Assembly: GCF_000757425.2 (NCBI RefSeq)
Contig: NZ_JPKR02000005.1
Location: 806,001 to 870,000, forward strand
DNA from: Tatumella morbirosei
GTDB taxonomy: Bacteria > Pseudomonadota > Gammaproteobacteria > Enterobacterales > Enterobacteriaceae
Direction of reading: 5' to 3'
DNA length: 64,000 nt
A program made the translations under genes and the position numbers. Positions 17,915-27,263 of the stretch are shown piece after piece (the first letter of the stretch is position 1; every line of letters begins with the position of its first letter). The notes beneath the pieces were generated by a model, which saw nothing but the letters and a program-made list of their open reading frames with translations, did no database searches and was not told where the DNA came from.

Positions 17915-18577
17915 ATGTCTGACGCTATCGAAAGAAAACCGCTGCCGCTGCCAGGTGGTCATAATAAAGTATTGTTGCATTCCTGCTGCGCACCCTGCTC
18001 CGGGGAAGTCATGGAAGCCATGCTGGCCTCGGGTATTGAATACACTATCTTTTTCTATAATCCGAATATCCATCCGCTGAAAGAATATGAACTGCGTAAG
18101 GAAGAAAATATTCGTTTTGCTGAGAAGTTTGGTGTGCCTTTCGTTGATGCTGACTATGACCGGGATAACTGGTTTGAGCGGGCAAAGGGTATGGAGTGGT
18201 CACCGGAACGAGGTGAACGCTGCACGATGTGTTTCGATATGCGCTTCGAACGTACTGCATTGTATGCTCACGAACATGGTTTCCCTGTTATCACATCTTC
18301 GCTGGGGATCTCCCGTTGGAAGGATATGAAACAGATCAATGGCTGTGGTGTACGTGCTGCGGCAAAATATCCGGATATGCTCTACTGGGAGTTCAACTGG
18401 CGTAAAGGTGGGGGGTCAGCGCGGATGATTGATATCAGTAAGCGTGAACGTTTTTATCAACAGGAGTACTGCGGTTGTATTTACTCACTGCGTGATACAA
18501 ATCGCCACCGTGTGGCGACAGGGCGTGAACGCATCACCATTGGTGTTCAGTACTATGAGCCGGACCCAAACAAATAA
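17915..18577 (+). CDS. queH: Epoxyqueuosine reductase QueH (DUF208)
   Basis: Last-step enzyme of queuosine tRNA modification, a 220-residue protein of the QueH (DUF208) family, unrelated in sequence to the QueG used by E. coli. The iron-sulfur and redox cysteines are visible: HSCCAPC (Cys24, Cys25, Cys28), [11 protein letters not shown] near residue 106 and YCGCIYS near 185. [16 protein letters not shown] is a further family signature. I use the ATG at 17915, since the 25-codon upstream extension is rich in hydrophobic residues and not conserved. A bidirectional terminator separates it from hemB. The yhhQ and tusA genes nearby also serve tRNA modification. Confidence 0.9.
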   Translation: MSDAIERKPLPLPGGHNKVLLHSCCAPCSGEVMEAMLASGIEYTIFFYNPNIHPLKEYELRKEENIRFAEKFGVPFVDADYDRDNWFERAKGMEWSPERGERCTMCFDMRFERTALYAHEHGFPVITSSLGISRWKDMKQINGCGVRAAAKYPDMLYWEFNWRKGGGSARMIDISKRERFYQQEYCGCIYSLRDTNRHRVATGRERITIGVQYYEPDPNK

Positions 18578-18591
18578 CGTACCTGAAAGTT

Positions 18592-18625
18592 TAAAGGCGT
18601 CTGTAAAGACGCCTTTAGTGTTTTT
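18592..18625. terminator. Bidirectional terminator between queH and hemB
   Basis: An 11-bp perfect stem (TAAAGGCGTCT / AGACGCCTTTA) with a GTAA loop lies between the convergent queH and hemB ends. A T run follows on the plus strand. Confidence 0.88.
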
Positions 18626-18635
18626 GAGCGTCAGA

Positions 18636-19619
18636 TTACCGGGTCAGGATTTTTTTCTCAGCCAGGTCCAGCGCGAAATAGCTCATAATGATGTCGGCAC
18701 CGGCTCGTTTGATAGCGCCCAGGCTTTCCAACACTACGTTCTGTTCATCAATGGCTCCTGCCTGTGCGGCGAATTTGATCATCGCATATTCACCACTGAC
18801 CTGATAAGCCGCCAGGGGCAGGTCGGTACGCTCGCGAATATCCCGTAATACATCCAGATATGCGCCGGCAGGTTTTACCATTAACGCATCAGCACCCTCT
18901 GCCTCATCAATCAGTGACTCACGGATGGCTTCACGGCGATTCATTGGATTCATCTGATAGGTTTTACGGTCACCTTTCAGAGCGGTTCCTGCTGCTTCAC
19001 GGAATGGGCCATAGAATGCCGAGGCAAATTTGGTGGAATAAGACATGATGGCGGTGTCGGTAAATCCGGCGGCATCCAGTGCCTGGCGAATGGCTTTAAC
19101 CTGACCATCCATTGCCGCCGAAGGAGCGATAAAATCAGCGCCTGCGTGTGCGGCCGCAACGGCTTGCTTACCAAGATTAGTCAGGGTCTGATCATTGTGT
19201 ACGATACCATCACACAGAACGCCGCAGTGGCCATGGGAAGTATATTCGCAGAAACAGGTATCAGACATCACGATCATTTCAGGGACGGTCTCTTTACAGA
19301 TACGTGACATCCGTGACACCAGGCCATTTTCTGCCCAGCTGTCACTGCCGGTTTCGTCCAGATGATGAGAAATTCCGAAGGTCATGACAGAACGGATCCC
19401 TGCGTTGGCAATACGTTCAATTTCATAGGCCAGCCGCTTTTCCGGAATCCGAACCACACCTGGCATTGCCGTAATTGGCTGGTAATCATCCAGACCTTCT
19501 TCGACAAAAATCGGCAGAACCAGATCATTCAGGCTCAGTGAGGTTTCTTTAAACAATTCGCGGACAGATGAATTTTTACGCAGCCTTCTTGGGCGCTGCA
19601 CAAGAGAAAAATCGGACAT
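18636..19619 (-). CDS. hemB: Delta-aminolevulinic acid dehydratase (porphobilinogen synthase)
   Basis: A 327-residue cytosolic enzyme that condenses two 5-aminolevulinates into porphobilinogen for haem synthesis. Conserved features include the N-terminal [16 protein letters not shown], the zinc-binding cysteine cluster [12 protein letters not shown] (near residue 121), the first Schiff-base lysine region [14 protein letters not shown] and the second lysine in [11 protein letters not shown]. The length matches E. coli HemB (324). No regulator gene is nearby. Confidence 0.97.
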   Translation of the reverse strand: MSDFSLVQRPRRLRKNSSVRELFKETSLSLNDLVLPIFVEEGLDDYQPITAMPGVVRIPEKRLAYEIERIANAGIRSVMTFGISHHLDETGSDSWAENGLVSRMSRICKETVPEMIVMSDTCFCEYTSHGHCGVLCDGIVHNDQTLTNLGKQAVAAAHAGADFIAPSAAMDGQVKAIRQALDAAGFTDTAIMSYSTKFASAFYGPFREAAGTALKGDRKTYQMNPMNRREAIRESLIDEAEGADALMVKPAGAYLDVLRDIRERTDLPLAAYQVSGEYAMIKFAAQAGAIDEQNVVLESLGAIKRAGADIIMSYFALDLAEKKILTR

Positions 19620-19707
19620 GGTTTACCCGGCACTGATTAAAAAATGTAGGGACAGTTTACTCTTTTTAACCAGTGCAGACGATACACGCTGTGCCAATTG
19701 TTACATA

Positions 19708-19738
19708 TTCCCCTCAGCATCGGGAACACTGAGGGGAA
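19708..19738 (-). terminator. Stem-loop after proP
   Basis: A perfect 10-bp inverted repeat (TTCCCCTCAG / CTGAGGGGAA) with an 11-base loop begins four bases after the proP stop. It lacks a T run, so termination is plausible but not shown. Confidence 0.55.
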
Positions 19739-19742
19739 CAGA

Positions 19743-21248
19743 TTACTCGTTAATATCCGGATGCTGTTGCACCAGATTCTTACGTCTCGCTTCCAGGCGT
19801 GCGATTTCTTCGTCAATATTTTCGATTTTCTGTTCAATATTGTCGTGATGTTCCTGCAACAATTCGCGGGCTTCTTCCAGGTCTGAGGCCGCAGGAGTTG
19901 CACCAATCAGAGGTTTATTGGCGGTTTCCTTCATAAATATCCCGGTCAGTAAACCTACTACCGCAATCACCATCAGATAGTATGCCGGCATAAACAGATT
20001 ATTGCTGGCTTCGACCAGCCAGGCGGCCAGTGTGGGGGTCAGGCCGGCAATCAGAATCGAGATATTAAAAGCACTGGCCAGTGCGCTATAACGGATATGG
20101 GTCGGGAACATGGCCGGCAGGGTTGAAGCCATCACCCCGGTAAATGCATTAAGGATCACAGCCAGAATCAGCAGCCCGGCGAAAATTAAACCAATCGCGC
20201 CACTGGTTATCAGCATAAAGGCCGGGATGGCAAAAATCAGCAGCAGAATACTGCCGACAATGACAAACGGGCGACGGCCAAAACGGTCACTGAGCATGCC
20301 CATCACTGGCTGAACAAACAACATGCCAATCATAATGGCGATGATAATCAGTACACCATGATCTTCAGAATAGTTCAGGTTATGCGTCAGATAGCTGGGC
20401 ATATAAGTCAGCAACATGTAGTAGGTGACGTTAGTAGAAATCACCAGTCCTACGCAGGAGAGCAGGCTTTTCCAGTGTTTGGTGGCAATTTCTTTAAAAG
20501 AGACTTTAGGACCATCCTGCAAACCTTCCCGGTCACCCTGCTCCAGTTTCTCCACATGTTGCTGAAATGCCGGAGTTTCTTCCAGGGCATTACGCAGGTA
20601 CAAGCCGACAAAGCCCAGTGGTAAAGCCAGGAAAAACGGCAGGCGCCAGCCCCAGGAGAGGAATTTTTCGTCGCCAATGATGGTGGAAATCAGCACGACA
20701 ATCCCGGCCCCCATGACAAAGCCAATGATAGAGCCAAAATCCAGCCAGCTACCCATAAATCCGCGCTTACGGTCCGGTGAGTATTCCGCAACAAATATCG
20801 ACGCACCGGTATATTCACCGCCGACCGAGAAACCCTGTGCCATTTTAGCTATCAGCAACAATATCGGTGCCCAGATACCGATGGAGGCATAAGAGGGGAT
20901 CAAACCGATACAGAAGGTACTGATCGACATGATCACAATTGTGACTGACAGAATTTTCTGGCGCCCGTATTTGTCACCGAGCATTCCAAAAAACAGTCCA
21001 CCCAACGGGCGGATTAAGAAGGGGACAGAGAACGTGGCAAGAGCTGCGATCATCTGAATACCAGGTGATGCCGATGGGAAAAAAACTTTACCCAGAGCAA
21101 AGGCGACAAACCCATATACTCCGAAATCAAACCATTCCATCGCGTTGCCAAGCGCTGCTGCTGTTATCGCTTTTCGCAACCGGGCGTCATCAATAATAGT
21201 AACATCATCAAGCCCAATGGGTTTTATACGCTTCCTACGTAATTTCAT
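19743..21248 (-). CDS. proP: Proline/betaine:H+ osmosensory symporter ProP
   Basis: Inner-membrane major-facilitator transporter of 501 residues that imports proline and betaines under high osmolality. Twelve hydrophobic segments are visible, with the MFS motif GDKYGRQK between TM2 and TM3 and the ProP landmark LGNAMEWFDFGVYGF. The C-terminal extension (about residues 455-495) has a heptad pattern for the antiparallel coiled coil that tunes osmosensing. I choose the ATG at 21248, which matches the E. coli start MLKRKKVKPI and has AGG seven bases upstream; a 26-residue extension is possible but unlikely. Near-identical to E. coli ProP. Confidence 0.96.
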   Translation of the reverse strand: MKLRRKRIKPIGLDDVTIIDDARLRKAITAAALGNAMEWFDFGVYGFVAFALGKVFFPSASPGIQMIAALATFSVPFLIRPLGGLFFGMLGDKYGRQKILSVTIVIMSISTFCIGLIPSYASIGIWAPILLLIAKMAQGFSVGGEYTGASIFVAEYSPDRKRGFMGSWLDFGSIIGFVMGAGIVVLISTIIGDEKFLSWGWRLPFFLALPLGFVGLYLRNALEETPAFQQHVEKLEQGDREGLQDGPKVSFKEIATKHWKSLLSCVGLVISTNVTYYMLLTYMPSYLTHNLNYSEDHGVLIIIAIMIGMLFVQPVMGMLSDRFGRRPFVIVGSILLLIFAIPAFMLITSGAIGLIFAGLLILAVILNAFTGVMASTLPAMFPTHIRYSALASAFNISILIAGLTPTLAAWLVEASNNLFMPAYYLMVIAVVGLLTGIFMKETANKPLIGATPAASDLEEARELLQEHHDNIEQKIENIDEEIARLEARRKNLVQQHPDINE

Positions 21249-21596
21249 ATGCATACCTGTATTTAGTTCATAAGTAATCAGTATAATTTCCCGGTAAAAG
21301 GTATGTACAAATATTACCGGCGACATTAAGCATAGATGCTTTTTGTCGAAGGAGACCAGCCTGAAGGTACATTAATTAATCGGGTTTTCATCGTTATGAA
21401 CGGTTAAGTATAACTTTTTTTATGACCAAAGTCATATCAGGCTATATCGGAGCGGTCAGAGCAGCAGAAAGGCGAAAGAATAAATGGCAGTAGGCACAGC
21501 TTGTTGGCCGGAGAGCCATAGAGGGTATAGATGGCCAGATTAGGGAGATGGATAAGCCTACCCGTCGTAACGGGTGGGCTTATCAGCAACAGGGGG
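21249..21596. other. Region between proP and dcrB
   Basis: There is no credible gene. The proximal part must hold the proP promoters. At the far end, GATAAGCCTACCCGT (21551-21565) and ACGGGTGGGCTTATC (21570-21584) form a 15-bp inverted repeat with one G-T pair, 12 bases beyond the dcrB stop; it is the likely 3' end of dcrB despite lacking a T run. Confidence 0.55.
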
Positions 21597-22154
21597 TTAC
21601 TTTACAGAAATGGTTTTGACAATATTTTCGGCAGTAGTCTGCGACTGTGCCTGATTATCGGCAGGTAAGGAAATCTGTAAGGTGATTAGCTTGCCATCAA
21701 TTTTGGTCATGACCACTGTCGACCAACTGGTCTGGTTTTTGGCTGAAATGACACTATCCAGTTGCTGTGCAGGCTGCCCGTTCAGAGTGATAGCTTTATC
21801 AGAAACGACCTGTAGCTGTGGATCCCGGTTGCGTTGCTGTTGTTCCAGCCGCTGGGTCAGAACATCCAGTGCTTCGTTGGTACTGTCCCCGGTAATCACA
21901 ATAATTGCCTGCTGGCCGTTGTTATTAGCGTAAACATGCATATTGTTGCTGGTGGTACCCAGTTTACCGGTCTGATCTGTCATTCCGGTTGGCAGAGCAA
22001 AGCTGAGTTTTCCGTCAACCAGTGTGACAGTTTGCAAATCCTGCTGGCTGGCAGCAGCAGCGTGCTGCCCTGCTGTATCTTCTTTTTTCTGATCACATGC
22101 GGCCAGCCCGATTACCAATAACCCGACGCTGAGGTATTTAACTAAATTTCTCAT
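21597..22154 (-). CDS. dcrB: Inner-membrane lipoprotein DcrB
   Basis: Predicted lipoprotein of 185 residues; the signal peptide ends in LAAC with lipidated Cys20. The mature part has DGKLSFALPTGMTDQTGKLGT and NNMHVYANNNGQ, typical of DcrB. In E. coli it is required for infection by phages C1 and C6 and has an envelope role that is not fully defined. A perfect match for the N-terminus MRNLVKY supports the start. Next to yhhQ as in E. coli. Confidence 0.94.
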   Translation of the reverse strand: MRNLVKYLSVGLLVIGLAACDQKKEDTAGQHAAAASQQDLQTVTLVDGKLSFALPTGMTDQTGKLGTTSNNMHVYANNNGQQAIIVITGDSTNEALDVLTQRLEQQQRNRDPQLQVVSDKAITLNGQPAQQLDSVISAKNQTSWSTVVMTKIDGKLITLQISLPADNQAQSQTTAENIVKTISVK

Positions 22155-22266
22155 CTGAATTCCTTTTTATTGTCCACATTAGGCATCACATCGAAAACGG
22201 AACAGAAAATCAATCCGTGGATTGTCACCAAATCTTAGCCGTTGTCACAGCCAGGATCATTCAGCA

Positions 22267-22932
22267 TTAACCTAAACTGGGAGAATGGCCCTGTGTTTTA
22301 CCGGAAAGCCGTTTCAGGATAGCATTCAACAGTACTCCGTAGGCTGGCAGGAAAAATACCAGACAGATAAATACCTTATAGCTGTAATCCACCAGTGCAA
22401 TTTCGACCCAGTGTTGAGCCATAAACAGGTCACTGCTGTGGTAAAACGCAATAAAAAAGAAGGCCAGAGTATCGCTGATATTGCCGAGAAACATAGACGC
22501 TGCGGGAGCCAGCCACCAATGTGTTGAGCGACGCAGTCGGTCAAACACTGAAATATCCAGGATCTGTCCCAGCACGTAAGCCATAAAACTGGCCAGTGCT
22601 ATCCGCCCGACCACAGTGTTCATATGTTGCAGAGAATCCCAACCTTGCCACGCGCCCTGATAAAATACGCAGGACACAATATAAGAGATAAACAAGGCCG
22701 GCAGCATCGCCAGCATAATGATGCGTCTCGCCATTGAAGCACCAAAAATTCGCACCGTCAGGTCAGTGGCAAGAAAAATAAACGGAAAGCTGAAGGCTCC
22801 CCAGGTGGTATGCAAGCCGAAGATATCAACCGGCAACTGCACCAGATAATTACTGGAAGTAATGATCAGTAAATGAAATACCGATAAAATAATGCGGGCA
22901 GACAGCCGCTGACGAGGGTTAAATGCGTTCAT
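22267..22932 (-). CDS. yhhQ: Queuosine precursor transporter YhhQ
   Basis: Inner-membrane protein of 221 residues (the same length as in E. coli) with about six hydrophobic segments; in E. coli YhhQ takes up preQ0/preQ1 for queuosine synthesis. Conserved: FHLLIITSSNYLVQLPV, LHTTWGAFSFPFIFLATDLTVRIFG, and ALVDYSYKVFICLVFFLP. The start at 22932 matches the E. coli N-terminus; an upstream in-frame start adds 28 non-conserved residues. Divergent from tusA. It fits functionally with queH in this window. Confidence 0.94.
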   Translation of the reverse strand: MNAFNPRQRLSARIILSVFHLLIITSSNYLVQLPVDIFGLHTTWGAFSFPFIFLATDLTVRIFGASMARRIIMLAMLPALFISYIVSCVFYQGAWQGWDSLQHMNTVVGRIALASFMAYVLGQILDISVFDRLRRSTHWWLAPAASMFLGNISDTLAFFFIAFYHSSDLFMAQHWVEIALVDYSYKVFICLVFFLPAYGVLLNAILKRLSGKTQGHSPSLG

Positions 22933-23148
22933 TTCTGGCCTTTTTAAGTTGGGGTGAGGGAACCCATTGACACTGCCGTAAGCGCTTGTTGCAAAACGGC
23001 ACAGGAAATTGTACAAGAAAACGGCCGCATGTTACCTGCTTCAGAGGACAATGCAAGAGGGAGACTCAGGTTCACCGCACCGGTGGCGTTTGTCTGCTCT
23101 CCGGGCTGGCGTTAGAATAGTGGCTCCCCTTGTTGCACAGAGAAGCTT

Positions 23149-23394
23149 ATGAGTGACCTTTTTAGTACCGCCGGACATACCCTTGATGCCCGGGGCTTAC
23201 GTTGCCCGGAGCCGGTGATGATGGTGCGTAAAACTATCCGGTTTATGCAGGACGGAGAAACCCTACTAATTATTGCCGATGATCCTGCGACAACCCGTGA
23301 TATTCCGGGCTTTTGCCGTTTTATGGAACATACCTTAGTGGCCCAGAATACCGAACAACTTCCTTTTCATTTCCTGATCAAAAAAGGCGTATAA
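23149..23394 (+). CDS. tusA: Sulfurtransferase TusA
   Basis: An 81-residue sulfur carrier that receives persulfide from IscS and passes it to TusBCD-TusE for 2-thiolation of tRNA wobble uridine. The active Cys19 sits in the RCPEPVMM motif, followed by the family's [18 protein letters not shown]. The length equals that of E. coli. Divergent from yhhQ and convergent with yhhN, as in E. coli. Confidence 0.97.
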   Translation: MSDLFSTAGHTLDARGLRCPEPVMMVRKTIRFMQDGETLLIIADDPATTRDIPGFCRFMEHTLVAQNTEQLPFHFLIKKGV

Positions 23395-23428
23395 AACGAC
23401 CGGCCTTGCGGCCAGCCGGAGTCGCAGG

Positions 23429-24058
23429 TCAGTAAAGCCACAGCGAACGTATAATCATAAAATGGCCGATGATAAATAATGCTTCATAAATGACTCTGTC
23501 GGCCGCAAACCGGAAGCGGAAGATACTGATCAACCAGCAGATATTGGCCAGTAACAGTAAGTCAGTTCCGGCCATCATGGAAAGTGTTCTATCGGTTTGC
23601 AGGCTGAAATATTGCAGCGTTGCGACCCAGCACATGACTAATACCATCGCCAGCATAGTGAACACCGGCCAACGAAGTTCTTCCAGACGGTTCCAGATAA
23701 TTGCTGCCACCACCAGACCAATCACCAGGAACGTGACCGGTATCGGCCAGTAAATATTCAGGGTGATGCCACGGGTCAGATTGATGGTGTAGAGCAAATA
23801 AGAAAGAAAGCTGGCACCAAAGGCATACATCATCTGTTGGCGGGATAGCAAACTCAGTAACCCGCTCGCCATGGCAGCGATCAGGCCTCCTGTCAGTAAA
23901 TAATCACTGACTGATTGTGTCGGAGCCTGCCATGCCCAGGCCAGCATCAGCAGGAATGTTACCGGTTTAAATAACCAGCGTTGCCAGCGGGGACCCCGGT
24001 AAGAGGCATCAATGTACAGCCAGCCAGAAAACAGCACTGCAAGAAATGACCACAGCAT
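23429..24058 (-). CDS. yhhN: YhhN family membrane protein
   Basis: Inner-membrane protein of 209 residues with about eight hydrophobic helices; matches E. coli YhhN at MLWSFLAV, DASYRGPRWQRW, and the C-terminal GHFMIIRSLWL. The wider TMEM86/YhhN family includes eukaryotic lysoplasmalogenases, but the bacterial function is not established. The ATG at 24058 follows AAGGAAGAG; an upstream reading adds 29 unlikely residues. Confidence 0.9.
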   Translation of the reverse strand: MLWSFLAVLFSGWLYIDASYRGPRWQRWLFKPVTFLLMLAWAWQAPTQSVSDYLLTGGLIAAMASGLLSLLSRQQMMYAFGASFLSYLLYTINLTRGITLNIYWPIPVTFLVIGLVVAAIIWNRLEELRWPVFTMLAMVLVMCWVATLQYFSLQTDRTLSMMAGTDLLLLANICWLISIFRFRFAADRVIYEALFIIGHFMIIRSLWLY

Positions 24059-24225
24059 AATCTCTTCCTTCATCTTCTTTACACCAGACCGGGAACAAAA
24101 CGCACACAGCATTAAGGGTTCCGTTTGACTTTCGGCCGCTGCCAACGATTATTACTGTGAATGACAAAAATTGCAGGTGAAATGATGCAGATTTTATTTC
24201 TGCCGGTGGGTAACACGGAGGAACG

Positions 24226-24585
24226 ATGAGTAAACCCCCCCTGATTATTATCATTGTCGTCGTTGCCATCGCTTTTCTGGCTGGCCGACAGTTTTTTAAA
24301 CAGCGCAATGAAAACCAGGTGAATGATGATTCACCCGTGGTGACACAGCAGGCCATGGTGGTCAGTAAACGTAGCTTCCCGTATCCCGATCGTCATACCC
24401 GCCAGCAGCAAGTCATTGCCGGAGAGACACTGCGATATGAAGTGACTTTCCGCAGGACTCCGGTTGGCGAAAACTTTAAGGTGCTGATGTCAGAGGCTCA
24501 GTATGACGAATGTGAGGCAGGTGCCACGGGAGCCCTGAAGATGCAGGGGACCCGTTTTGTCAGCTTTACTCCGGGTGGCCGTTAG
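24226..24585 (+). CDS. yhhM: YhhM family protein (DUF2500)
   Basis: A 119-residue protein, the same length as E. coli YhhM, with one N-terminal membrane anchor (residues 5-21) and a cytoplasmic or periplasmic domain ending in the conserved KMQGTRFVSFTPG. GGAGG lies just upstream of the ATG. Function unknown. Divergent from yhhN and convergent with yhhL, keeping E. coli gene order. Confidence 0.9.
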   Translation: MSKPPLIIIIVVVAIAFLAGRQFFKQRNENQVNDDSPVVTQQAMVVSKRSFPYPDRHTRQQQVIAGETLRYEVTFRRTPVGENFKVLMSEAQYDECEAGATGALKMQGTRFVSFTPGGR

Positions 24586-24615
24586 CAGTTATTCAGCCAG
24601 GTCTGTGCTCCGGTA

Positions 24616-24885
24616 TTACTTGCCAGGATAGTTTTTTTTCTGCCAGGCTAGCAGTTCAAACACCCCGAAAAAGAAAATCTTAATCTGGGTCAGACCACTG
24701 AGCGCAGGGCCGTCTTTGCTTTGGGTGGCACGCAGCAGCACTAGTTGCAGACCGTGCATCACCACCATAAAGAACAGGGCGACATCAATAAAATATTTCA
24801 GAGGTTTAGGTGCCGGATGAATCAGATTCATCAGTAAAAAGGCCCAGACAAAAATCATCAGGATACGACCGCCAATTAACAACAT
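24616..24885 (-). CDS. yhhL: YhhL family membrane protein (DUF1145)
   Basis: An 89-residue inner-membrane protein with three hydrophobic segments, resembling E. coli YhhL in position and pattern (MNLIHPAPKPLKYFIDVALFFM region). It starts two bases after the rsmD stop on the minus strand, so both are expressed as one operon. Function unknown. Confidence 0.88.
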   Translation of the reverse strand: MLLIGGRILMIFVWAFLLMNLIHPAPKPLKYFIDVALFFMVVMHGLQLVLLRATQSKDGPALSGLTQIKIFFFGVFELLAWQKKNYPGK

Positions 24886-24887
24886 AG

Positions 24888-25487
24888 TTATTCTCCCGGA
24901 GAGTCTGTCACGGAACGATAGTACAGACGGTAGGCTACCTGACCTGCCGTTTTTTCGCGATATAGCCGCCAGCTGTCAGGGACCTGTAACGCCCCCTGTT
25001 CTGTTTCACACTCGATATAAATCAGGGCTTCACTGGCCAGCCAGCACCGGGTTTCCAACAGAGTTATCGTTTCTGTCAGCAGCCCTTTGCGAAAAGGCGG
25101 GTCTATAAACACGATATCGTAAGGCTGACCTGGCTGATTTAACCATTGCAGAGTATTACCCTGAACAACCTGGCCTGTTGCCGCTTTCAGCATCTGTAAA
25201 TTGGCGGTCAGCTGACGGGCGACAGAAGGCTCCAGCTCGAGCAAAGTCACATGTCCTGCATAACGGGACAGCGCCTCTATCCCCAGAGCGCCGCTACCGG
25301 CAAAACAATCCAGACACCGTGACTGAGGTAAATCGGCGGCCAGCCAGTTGAACAGAGTTTCACGGACTCTGTCGGTGGTGGGACGAAGCCCGGCACTCTC
25401 CGGCACCGGAAGTTTTCTGCCGCGCCACTGCCCGCCAATAATTCGTATTTGTCCGGCCCCTGAGGGTGCCCGGGAATGTTTATTCAT
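24888..25487 (-). CDS. rsmD: 16S rRNA m2G966 methyltransferase RsmD
   Basis: SAM-dependent methyltransferase of 199 residues that modifies G966 of 16S rRNA. Landmarks: GQIRIIGGQWRGRKLPVP, LRPTTDRVRETLFNWL, the SAM-binding CFAGSGALGIEALSR and the catalytic DPPF motif. The start at 25487 aligns with E. coli RsmD (198 residues); an upstream in-frame start would add 45 residues of non-conserved sequence. Divergent from ftsY, as in E. coli, and coupled to yhhL. Confidence 0.95.
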   Translation of the reverse strand: MNKHSRAPSGAGQIRIIGGQWRGRKLPVPESAGLRPTTDRVRETLFNWLAADLPQSRCLDCFAGSGALGIEALSRYAGHVTLLELEPSVARQLTANLQMLKAATGQVVQGNTLQWLNQPGQPYDIVFIDPPFRKGLLTETITLLETRCWLASEALIYIECETEQGALQVPDSWRLYREKTAGQVAYRLYYRSVTDSPGE

Positions 25488-25730
25488 CTCAATCACAACT
25501 CTTAATAATTTGTTGCTTAGTTTAACGGGCGCAGACGTGATAAGAAACGGTAAAAAAGGGTGCTGTAATGCAATGCCAGGAAAATGATAGACTATCCGAC
25601 TATGCTTTCGCGATCCCTGCACTCACCTGAACATGTCAGGGATTTGATAAATTATAAATATGTCCCGGATTATTCTCTGAGGAACCTGTAACGGTTCACG
25701 GATCCGGGTCTAAAGGAGTGTCGTTAGATA

Positions 25731-27258
25731 ATGGCAAAAGTAAAAAAAACGGGGCTTTTTCTCCTGGCTGGGTTTCGGTCGCGATGAAGACAGTGCAGAA
25801 CCGAAAAATCAACCCGCAGAACAAAAAGAAACGCCGGACGCCACTGTAGAGCATAACACTACGGACCATGCTGAAGGTACCTCGTCTGTCCATCCGGAAG
25901 AGCCTTCACGGGCGGCGCTGGCCGCACCGGAATTGCCTGACGAAACCGCCCCTGAGGAAACAGTGGTCGTTACTCCACCGCAGGTCACGGAGCCCGGCTC
26001 AGTGACCGGACCGGAAACGGCTGAGCTTCATGAGCAGGCACAGCCTTTGCCGAAAGCAGAAGAAGAGCCAGAAAAACCTTCACTGCCCGCCGAACCTGTG
26101 GCTGTCGATCAGGTGACGGCAAGCGATATCGTTGCGCAGGCTGGTACACCGTTGCCTGAACTGACTCCGGTATCTGATGTGATTGAACCATCGGCAGCAT
26201 CCGTGACCAGTAGTGAATCAGCTCCCCGGAATGAGCCAGTGGTGGAAAATACTCCACATCTGACTCAGATTAGTCCGGAAGAGGTCCCATCTGAGCTCTC
26301 TGAAACCAGGGTGGCAACAGAGCAGGAAAGACCTACCCGGGAAGGTTTTTTTGCCCGGTTGAAACGCAGTCTGGTGAAAACCCGGCAGAATCTGGGATCA
26401 GGTTTTATCGGGCTGTTTCGTGGTAAAAAAATCGATGACGATCTGTTTGAAGAGCTTGAAGAACAATTACTTATTGCTGATGTTGGGGTTGAAACTACCC
26501 GTAAAATTATTAGTAATCTGACCGCTCATGCCAGCCGCAAACAGCTCCGCGATGCTGAAGCATTATACGGTTTGTTGAAGGATGAAATGTCTGCCATTTT
26601 GGACAAGGTAGAACAACCGCTGGATATTGAAGGAAAAACTCCGTTTGTTATTCTGATGGTTGGTGTGAACGGGGTGGGTAAAACCACCACCATTGGTAAG
26701 CTGGCACGTCAGTACCAGTCGCAAGGGAAATCGGTGATGCTGGCTGCCGGAGATACCTTCCGGGCAGCTGCGGTAGAGCAGCTGGAAGTCTGGGGGCAGC
26801 GCAACAGCATTCCGGTAGTCTCACAGCACACCGGAGCAGATTCAGCTTCTGTTATTTTTGATGCTATTCAGGCAGCAAAAGCCCGTGGAATTGATGTGCT
26901 GATCGCCGATACTGCGGGGCGTTTACAGAATAAATCTCATTTAATGGAAGAGCTGAAAAAAATTACCCGCGTCATGAGTAAACTGGATGACAGCGCGCCT
27001 CATGAAGTTATGCTGACCATTGACGCCAGCACCGGGCAGAATGCTATCAGCCAGGCACGTTTGTTCAATGACGCTGTTGGCCTGACCGGTATTACACTGA
27101 CCAAACTTGACGGGACAGCTAAAGGCGGAGTGATTTTCTCTGTGGCTGACCAGTTCAGTATTCCAATCCGATACATTGGTGTCGGAGAAGGCATCGATGA
27201 TTTACGGCCTTTTAAGGCCGGAGATTTTATAGAGGCATTGTTTGCCCGAGAGGACTAA
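25731..27258 (+). pseudogene. ftsY: Signal recognition particle receptor FtsY, apparent frameshift near the start
   Basis: SRP-receptor GTPase that brings ribosome-nascent chains to SecYEG. The normal start (ATG 25731, with AAAGGAG at 25712-25718) reads MAKVKKTGLFLLAGF and meets a stop after 18 codons. Removing one A from the A8 run at 25742-25749 restores MAKVKKRGFFSWLGFGRDED, exactly the FtsY N-terminus, and a 508-residue protein (E. coli 497). The main frame is closed upstream of the run by TAA at 25741; within it the first usable start is a TTG at 25933, about 60 codons on, without a good ribosome-binding site. The acidic A domain and the NG domain (GVNGVGKTTT, DTAGR, TKLDG) are intact. 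FtsY is essential in E. coli, so a sequencing or assembly error, slippage, or internal initiation is more likely than true loss. Confidence 0.9.
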
Positions 27259-27263
27259 TTTGG

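Noticed and set aside
22933-23148. preQ1 riboswitch upstream of yhhQ
   Set aside because: I could not find the conserved preQ1-I or preQ1-II pattern in this stretch.
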